DNA of 26,999 bases from Burkholderia sp. Lineage in GTDB: Bacteria > Pseudomonadota > Gammaproteobacteria > Burkholderiales > Burkholderiaceae. This document shows positions 23,496-26,999 of the stretch, one piece after another. Under the pieces are notes generated by a model. It saw only the letters and a program-made list of their open reading frames with translations, made no database searches and was not told the origin of the DNA. Position numbers and translations under genes: made by a program. Numbering within the stretch: position 1 is the stretch's first letter; each line of letters starts with the position of its first letter. Location of the stretch: the NCBI RefSeq assembly GCF_018375725.1, contig NZ_JAHACR010000024.1:1-26999 (forward strand), written 5' to 3'.

Positions 23496-23843
23496 ATGAA
23501 GAAAGCACTGTTCTCGATTGCAATAGGCTGCGCCCTGGCGTTCTCTGCGTCGACGTACGCGGCAGGCGACATGGGCAACATGGACATGAGCGGTGGCACA
23601 AAGCAAAGTACCGACGCGAAGAGCAGCATGTCGCACGGCGAGATCAAGAAAGTCGACACGACTGCAGGCAAGCTGACCATCAAGCACGGTCCCCTCGAAA
23701 ACCTTGGCATGGAAGCGATGACGATGGTGTTCAAGGCCAAGGATCCGGCGATGCTGTCGCAGGTGAAGGTCGGCGACAAGATCGATTTCGTCGCCGAGGA
23801 AGTCAACGGCGCACTGACGGTCGTCAAGCTGCAGAAGCAGTGA
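23496..23843 (+). CDS. CusF-like periplasmic copper-binding protein
   Basis: A 115-residue protein with a signal peptide (1-22, STYAA), a short Met-rich N-terminus (DMGNMDMSGG) and a CusF-type beta-barrel domain. The copper site aligned to E. coli CusF gives His64, Met75 and Met77 (HGPLENLGMEAMTM). The position of CusF Trp44 is Met72 here, so the site would have three Met plus one His. It probably carries Cu(I) or Ag(I) in the periplasm. The start at 23496 follows TGGAGAA; the in-frame upstream ATG at 23427 lacks a signal peptide and overlaps the oxidase stop. No CusAB pump is encoded in this operon, so the partner is unknown. Confidence 0.9.
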   Translation: MKKALFSIAIGCALAFSASTYAAGDMGNMDMSGGTKQSTDAKSSMSHGEIKKVDTTAGKLTIKHGPLENLGMEAMTMVFKAKDPAMLSQVKVGDKIDFVAEEVNGALTVVKLQKQ

Positions 23844-23855
23844 CGACAATCGACG

Positions 23856-23876
23856 GGGACGCGCAGCCGCGGTCCC
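23856..23876 (+). other. hairpin between the cusF-like gene and copC
   Basis: GGGAC and GTCCC (23856-23860 and 23872-23876) enclose a GC-rich loop that can pair further (GCG with CGC). There is no T-run. It is another intercistronic stem in this operon. Confidence 0.3.
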
Positions 23877-23904
23877 TGTCTCATTCTTCGAGACGAGCAA
23901 CAAT

Positions 23905-24279
23905 ATGAAGATTTTGACCCTCAGACATTTTGCCGGCCTCGCCGTCGCTAGTGCTGTTGCGTTCGCGCCCATCGCCGCGCTCGCACACGGCAAACTGGAA
24001 AGCGCAACGCCGGCGTCGGGCAGTACCGTCGACGTCGCGCCGGACGCATTGCGCCTGACCTTCAATGAAGACCTCGAGTCGACCTTCAGCTCGGTGAAAA
24101 TCGCCGATGCTACGGGTGCGCCGGTGACGAAAGAAAAGGCGAAGATCGATGCGTCGAATCCGCGCGTCATGACGCTCGTCGTACCGAAGCTCGCGTCGGG
24201 AGCGTATACGGTTCAGTGGGCCGTCATGACTTCGGACGCGCACAAGACCAAGGGTACGTACACGTTCAAGGTGAAGTAA
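23905..24279 (+). CDS. copC: CopC periplasmic copper-binding protein
   Basis: A 124-residue CopC/YobA-family beta-sandwich protein. Signal cleavage after ALA (residue 27) would expose His28 as the new N-terminus, which is the classic Cu(II) ligand. The other ligands fit Asp111 and His113 in MTSDAHKTKGTY. The Met-rich Cu(I) loop of Pseudomonas CopC is absent, so this is the more common Cu(II)-only type. Its stop shares one base with the copD start, and the pair are the usual partners, CopC delivering copper to CopD. The Shine-Dalgarno is weak. Confidence 0.94.
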   Translation: MKILTLRHFAGLAVASAVAFAPIAALAHGKLESATPASGSTVDVAPDALRLTFNEDLESTFSSVKIADATGAPVTKEKAKIDASNPRVMTLVVPKLASGAYTVQWAVMTSDAHKTKGTYTFKVK

Positions 24280-25220
24280 TGAACGACGGGTTCCTGGGCA
24301 TCCTGCGTCTGATCGCCGTAGCGATCCAGAACGTTGGCTTCGCCGTCATCGTAGGCGCGTTGCTCAGCAGTCAATGGCTCGCGCGCGGTGACTCCACGTG
24401 GCAAGCCGACGTGGGCCGACGGCTCGTCCTGACAGTCCGGATGGCGTCCACGCTTGCTCTGCTCGCGAGCGTGTTGTCGTTCTGGGCACATTGCGCGCTG
24501 ATGAGTGAGTCAACGTTGCTTGAGGCCGGGCCCGCGGTGTGGTCGATGCTCGTGGGAACCGGCTTTGGACACGCGTGGCTGGTCGCTGCAGTTTTCATGG
24601 TTTGCGTGGTCGTGCTGGCATTGCTGCGATCGGGTAGCGATGGGAGTTTCCCGACCGGAATCTGGCTTGCTTTGGCCGCCGTAGCATTGGCACGCAGCAA
24701 TGGCGGACATCCAGTCGATTCCGGACTCTTCAGCCTTCCGGTGTGGGTCGATTGGTTGCATTTGCTAGCCATCAGCGCGTGGGTCGGGCTCGTTCTCGTG
24801 ACGACCTACGTCGTCATGCCGCGGCTGCTCGATGCCCCTGGAAGCGAACGGCAGACCAGTGCATCATTCGTGCAATCGCTGTCCGACACCTCGACGTACG
24901 CGTTGGTGATTTTGTTCAGCACTGGCGCATACAACGGCTGGCGAGGCGTCAGTACGCCGGCGAATTTGTGGACATCGACGTATGGACAGATCCTACTGCT
25001 GAAGTTCGTGCTCGTGCTGGTCGCCGCCGCGCTGGGCGGACACAATCGCTTCTTTGAAATGCCGACGCTAATGTCGACGCTGAAGAACCCTGCTCAAGAA
25101 GTCCCGACCGTGCCGCTTCGACGATTCAGTACGGTGCTTCACGTCGAGTCACTGATTTTGCTTGGTGTCTTGATGGTAGCGGCCGTGCTCGTATCGAGCC
25201 CGTTGCCGGGAACCACATAA
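24279..25220 (+). CDS. copD: CopD inner-membrane copper-resistance protein
   Basis: A 313-residue polytopic membrane protein with about eight hydrophobic helices. The CopD domain is recognised by VDWLHLLAISAWVGLVLV (about 169-186). TGAYNGWRGV and the C-terminal GGHNRFFEMP also match the family. Conserved His, Tyr and Met in helices are thought to handle copper passing to or from CopC, and CopD is often linked to copper import. The start at 24279 (TAATG overlap with copC) was chosen over an in-frame ATG at 24216 inside copC. It is the last gene of the operon; a terminator follows 77 bases later. Confidence 0.93.
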   Translation: MNDGFLGILRLIAVAIQNVGFAVIVGALLSSQWLARGDSTWQADVGRRLVLTVRMASTLALLASVLSFWAHCALMSESTLLEAGPAVWSMLVGTGFGHAWLVAAVFMVCVVVLALLRSGSDGSFPTGIWLALAAVALARSNGGHPVDSGLFSLPVWVDWLHLLAISAWVGLVLVTTYVVMPRLLDAPGSERQTSASFVQSLSDTSTYALVILFSTGAYNGWRGVSTPANLWTSTYGQILLLKFVLVLVAAALGGHNRFFEMPTLMSTLKNPAQEVPTVPLRRFSTVLHVESLILLGVLMVAAVLVSSPLPGTT

Positions 25221-25296
25221 ATTCGTCGGTCCCTCCGTCCACGCAGGTGGTCTGTCACTCATGTGCGAGTTGCGCGTGAGCGGGCCATCTCTTTGC

Positions 25297-25326
25297 AGCC
25301 CGGCCCTCCAGCCGGGCTCTTTTTTC
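25297..25326 (+). terminator. rho-independent terminator of the cop operon
   Basis: AGCCCGGC-CCTCCA-GCCGGGCT, an 8-bp perfect GC-rich stem, is followed by CTTTTTTC. It is the clearest terminator in the window and lies 77 bases after copD. Confidence 0.9.
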
Positions 25327-25476
25327 ATTCCGCATTGCGTTTGGTCGACGATTCCAGATGAAGGACGCGTGACCAAAAGATCATATTCATGTCACGGCTC
25401 GATCAGTGGCTGCTCTCCACAATGACTTTCAATGGAGTCGCATGTGCGGTTCCATGCCTCGCAATGGAGAGAAAAC

Positions 25477-25809
25477 ATGAAACTTCAAATCGTCGCCGCC
25501 CTCATAGTGGTCGCCTGTGCCGCCACGTCCGCGTCTGCATTCGCTGATAGCGGGCACGGTTATCCCGACGTTACGCGAAACGGCAGCGTGGTATCGAACG
25601 AAAGCGTTGCTGCACCGGCAACGGCGCAAATTGAAAACACGGTATCGCGCGGCAAGACCCGAGAGCAGGTTCAACAGGAACTTATTCAGGCTTATCACGA
25701 TGGTTTGCTGCCAACGAGCAAGCATGACTATCCGCCCAGCGAAGCGACTATCGCGCGCAACAAGGAACTCCATCAGTTAAGTGAGCCGAAGTGGGCCGCA
25801 CAGCATTGA
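25477..25809 (+). CDS. DUF4148 small exported protein
   Basis: A 110-residue protein with a signal peptide (1-23, cleavage near ASAFA). The short domain typical of DUF4148 contains SRGKTREQVQQELIQAYHDGLLPTSKHDYPP, given here in two blocks: KTREQVQQELIQA and DGLLPTSKHDYPP. These proteins are numerous in Burkholderia and relatives, often beside stress or metal genes, and their function is unknown. The ATG at 25477 follows GGAGAG. The gene is separate from the cop operon, beyond its terminator, and must have its own promoter in 25327-25470, where I see no convincing hexamers. Confidence 0.85.
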   Translation: MKLQIVAALIVVACAATSASAFADSGHGYPDVTRNGSVVSNESVAAPATAQIENTVSRGKTREQVQQELIQAYHDGLLPTSKHDYPPSEATIARNKELHQLSEPKWAAQH

Positions 25810-25919
25810 GGCACGCACCGTTGCGGAAAGCCAGGCGTTGCTCAGCCTGAACGTACACGACTCCGGCCATATTCCATGTGGAACGTAGGCTCGCCAGACC
25901 AGATAGAGGAGTTCACGCG

Positions 25920-26117
25920 ATGAGACCGATACCCGGCATATGGATTTATGTGACGGCGATTACTACGGTCCTGGCTCTTGATGGATGTGCGAGCGCGACG
26001 GGCAATACGGATGGGAAGACGCGGATGCCGGACTCCCGTTCCGCAACGACCCGATTACCGAAGTCCTATCCGTGTCAAAATCTGCACGTGCGTTCGGCGA
26101 ATTGCCCGCCGCGCTGA
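25920..26117 (+). CDS. possible small lipoprotein (65 residues)
   Basis: An ATG at 25920 follows GAGGAG with 8-base spacing and opens a 65-residue frame. It has a hydrophobic N-terminus (IWIYVTAITTVLALDGCAS) that resembles a lipoprotein signal, although Asp at -2 of the Cys is unusual. The rest is polar with two more cysteines and no recognised domain. From about 25985 another frame (closing near 26182) also looks coding by base use, so a frameshifted former gene is possible. Confidence is low. Confidence 0.4.
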   Translation: MRPIPGIWIYVTAITTVLALDGCASATGNTDGKTRMPDSRSATTRLPKSYPCQNLHVRSANCPPR

Positions 26118-26186
26118 CGGCAACGTGTGCCACGCCTCTTGCGTGCGCGATATCACCGACGCCGGGCGTGGCACGGAGCTGACCGT

Positions 26187-26516
26187 CTACTGAGCCATCG
26201 TCCGGCATTCCTGAGCGCAGCGTCGACAAACTTGTGCGCATTCTTTGCAATGCGCATGTTGATGTTTCTCGCATTCGGTTGCGCACGCGTCGCACAAAGT
26301 CGCGCAACTCGAGCAAACTGCCTTGACTTGCTTGCTGCCTCGCGCCATCGCTGCGGAAGCGAGGCGGCACAGCGTGGCGCAATCCAGGTCGAGTTTGATG
26401 CAGTCAATAAGCTGGCCGACTTGGGTCTCTTCAAGACACGCGGCCGCGCAATGATCGCAAGCGGTCGCGCAAGCGTCGCAGGCCGAGATGCATGTCTGGT
26501 ATTGTTGATGTGCCAT
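26187..26516 (-). CDS. Cys-rich four-helix-bundle copper-binding protein (DUF326, Csp-like)
   Basis: A 109-residue protein with 19 cysteines in CxxxC and CxxC spacing along four helices, for example QTCISACDACATACDHC near the start and CAQVCRRCAQEC near the end. This is the DUF326 pattern of copper storage proteins (Csp family), which line a helix bundle with thiolates and hold many Cu(I) ions. No signal peptide is present, so a cytosolic Csp3-type sink is likely. AGGAG lies nine bases before the ATG at 26516; the in-frame start at 26582 has no such site. It is transcribed divergently from the small gene at 26678, with a palindrome between them. Confidence 0.9.
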   Translation of the reverse strand: MAHQQYQTCISACDACATACDHCAAACLEETQVGQLIDCIKLDLDCATLCRLASAAMARGSKQVKAVCSSCATLCDACATECEKHQHAHCKECAQVCRRCAQECRTMAQ

Positions 26517-26616
26517 TTTGACTCTCCTATCGTGGACTGCCCGGATCGGGCCCGACTCGTCGCGCAAGCGTTGTACCCACATTCCGGATTAGCCCCACGC
26601 GGCTCCAGTGGCGGGG

Positions 26617-26656
26617 ACGTTTCAGCGTTGAAACGTCAGTACAATTCCGATGTAAT
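26617..26656 (+). promoter_or_regulatory. palindrome and sigma-70-like promoter in the divergent gap
   Basis: ACGTTTCA-GCGT-TGAAACGT at 26617-26636 is a perfect 8-bp inverted repeat. It overlaps a TTGAAA -35-like hexamer (26628-26633) that is followed 17 bases later by TGTAAT (26651-26656), reading toward 26678. A regulator bound to the repeat would control one or both divergent genes. The regulator is unknown. Confidence 0.5.
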
Positions 26657-26677
26657 CACCGGCATCGGCGGACTATA

Positions 26678-26944
26678 ATGCTGGCTATGAAATTGCTCCG
26701 GACCTTCATCCTGTCGCTGCTCTGCGCGGTGCTGCCCATCAGCGGGCTGGCAGCCAGTGGCTTGACCGGTGAATGTCCGATGCAGCAAACCATGTCCATG
26801 GGCGCGGATGCCAGCATGTCCGGCGATATGCCGGGCTGCGATTTGATGAAGTCCTCGTCCGTCGATAAAGCCAAGGCCAAGAGCGTGTTCTGCAAAGTGA
26901 CTGCGGATTTCGGCGATGGTGATCAATCGTTTCGGCGAACGTGA
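26678..26944 (+). CDS. small exported Met/Cys protein, 3' end replaced by IS-like DNA
   Basis: An 88-residue frame with a signal peptide (FILSLLCAVLPISGLAA). A short Met/Cys region follows (GECPMQQTMSMGADASMSGDMPGCDLMKS), shown by ECPMQQTMSM and DMPGCDLM. It is similar in layout to the small exported protein at 19834. From about residue 73 on (after SVFCKV) the codons fall inside the repeated DNA at 26898-26999, so the last 15 residues are probably not native and the gene is truncated. ATG 26687 (MKLLRTF) is an alternative start. If the TATAAT at 26674-26679 is the -10, that start would be leaderless. Confidence 0.65.
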   Translation: MLAMKLLRTFILSLLCAVLPISGLAASGLTGECPMQQTMSMGADASMSGDMPGCDLMKSSSVDKAKAKSVFCKVTADFGDGDQSFRRT

Positions 26945-26999
26945 TCAGTCTGGAAGGTGGTGTTGCGCGGTCAATGGATTATAGCGACGGTGATCACGA
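26898..26999. mobile_element. terminal repeats of an insertion sequence (IS21-like), partial
   Basis: Similar units recur: TTTCGGCGATGGTGATCA (26908-26925), TTTCGGCGAACGTGATCA (26930-26947) and TAGCGACGGTGATCA (26982-26996). Repeated short terminal units of this kind, with GTGATCA and TTTCGGCGA cores, are characteristic of IS21-family ends. The transposase genes would lie beyond the right edge. The family assignment is from memory of such ends, not a search. Confidence 0.5.

Noticed and set aside
25801..25920. Weak inverted repeats after the DUF4148 gene (CAGGC...GCCTG, TTCC...GGAA)
   Set aside because: The stems are short with large loops and no T-run, so they are not supportable as a terminator.
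26127..26678. A 183-residue plus-strand frame opposite the Cys-rich copper protein
   Set aside because: The minus-strand DUF326 gene has a ribosome site and a diagnostic cysteine pattern; the plus frame is its complement.
1..26999. CRISPR arrays, tRNA genes, rRNA genes, origins
   Set aside because: No regularly spaced repeats, cloverleaf-like sequences or rRNA-like stretches were seen by eye; only the IS-like repeats at the right edge recur.

Overview
The window is high-GC DNA with GC-rich third codon positions. The protein families look like a Burkholderia-type betaproteobacterium (genus inferred from general resemblance, not from a search). Almost every gene serves metal or metalloid resistance, so it reads as a compact heavy-metal resistance island. 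No tRNA, rRNA, CRISPR array or phage genes were seen.

Layout. (1) 1-6920, minus strand: a czcCBA-type RND efflux operon (outer-membrane factor, adaptor, pump) followed by an OmpR-type response regulator whose kinase partner would lie beyond the left edge. A 47-codon ORF overlaps both czcB and czcA. A palindromic response-regulator box lies upstream of czcC. (2) 6999-7770, minus strand: decayed remains of an arsC 3' end plus a whole arsH, an inverted and broken copy of the intact arsC-arsH at 15.6-16.4 kb. (3) 7877-10462, minus strand: a P1B-4 type metal ATPase. Upstream lie a coding-like segment with a short arsH-tail-like stretch and a perfect 18-bp palindrome. (4) 11062-16844, plus strand: an ars operon, arsR-arsI-arsC-arsC-acr3-MFS-arsC(glutaredoxin type)-arsH-arsN2. 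(5) 16934-19543, minus strand: a DUF305 copper-binding protein and a copRS-like two-component system. (6) 19834-25220, plus strand, divergent from copR: two small His/Met-rich exported proteins, a TolC-family lipoprotein, a Tat-exported multicopper oxidase, a CusF-like protein, CopC and CopD, closed by a clear terminator. (7) 25477-26999: a DUF4148 protein, a small doubtful lipoprotein, a Cys-rich four-helix copper-binding protein, and a small exported protein whose 3' end runs into what looks like an insertion-sequence end (IS21-like).

How it works together. The czc pump and P1B-4 ATPase would export divalent cations (Zn/Cd/Co class). The ars operon would reduce arsenate, extrude arsenite through Acr3, and handle methylated or organic arsenic through ArsI, ArsH and possibly the MFS protein. 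The cop genes would sense, bind, oxidise and export periplasmic copper, with the Cys-rich protein as an intracellular sink. Three promoters (czcC, copR, cop operon) share one layout: an ATGAC/GTCAT-type 16-bp box centred about 41 bp upstream of a TAGCAT/TATGCT/TAAGCT -10-like hexamer. The arsH remnants and the terminal repeats show that the island was assembled and rearranged by recombination and mobile elements.
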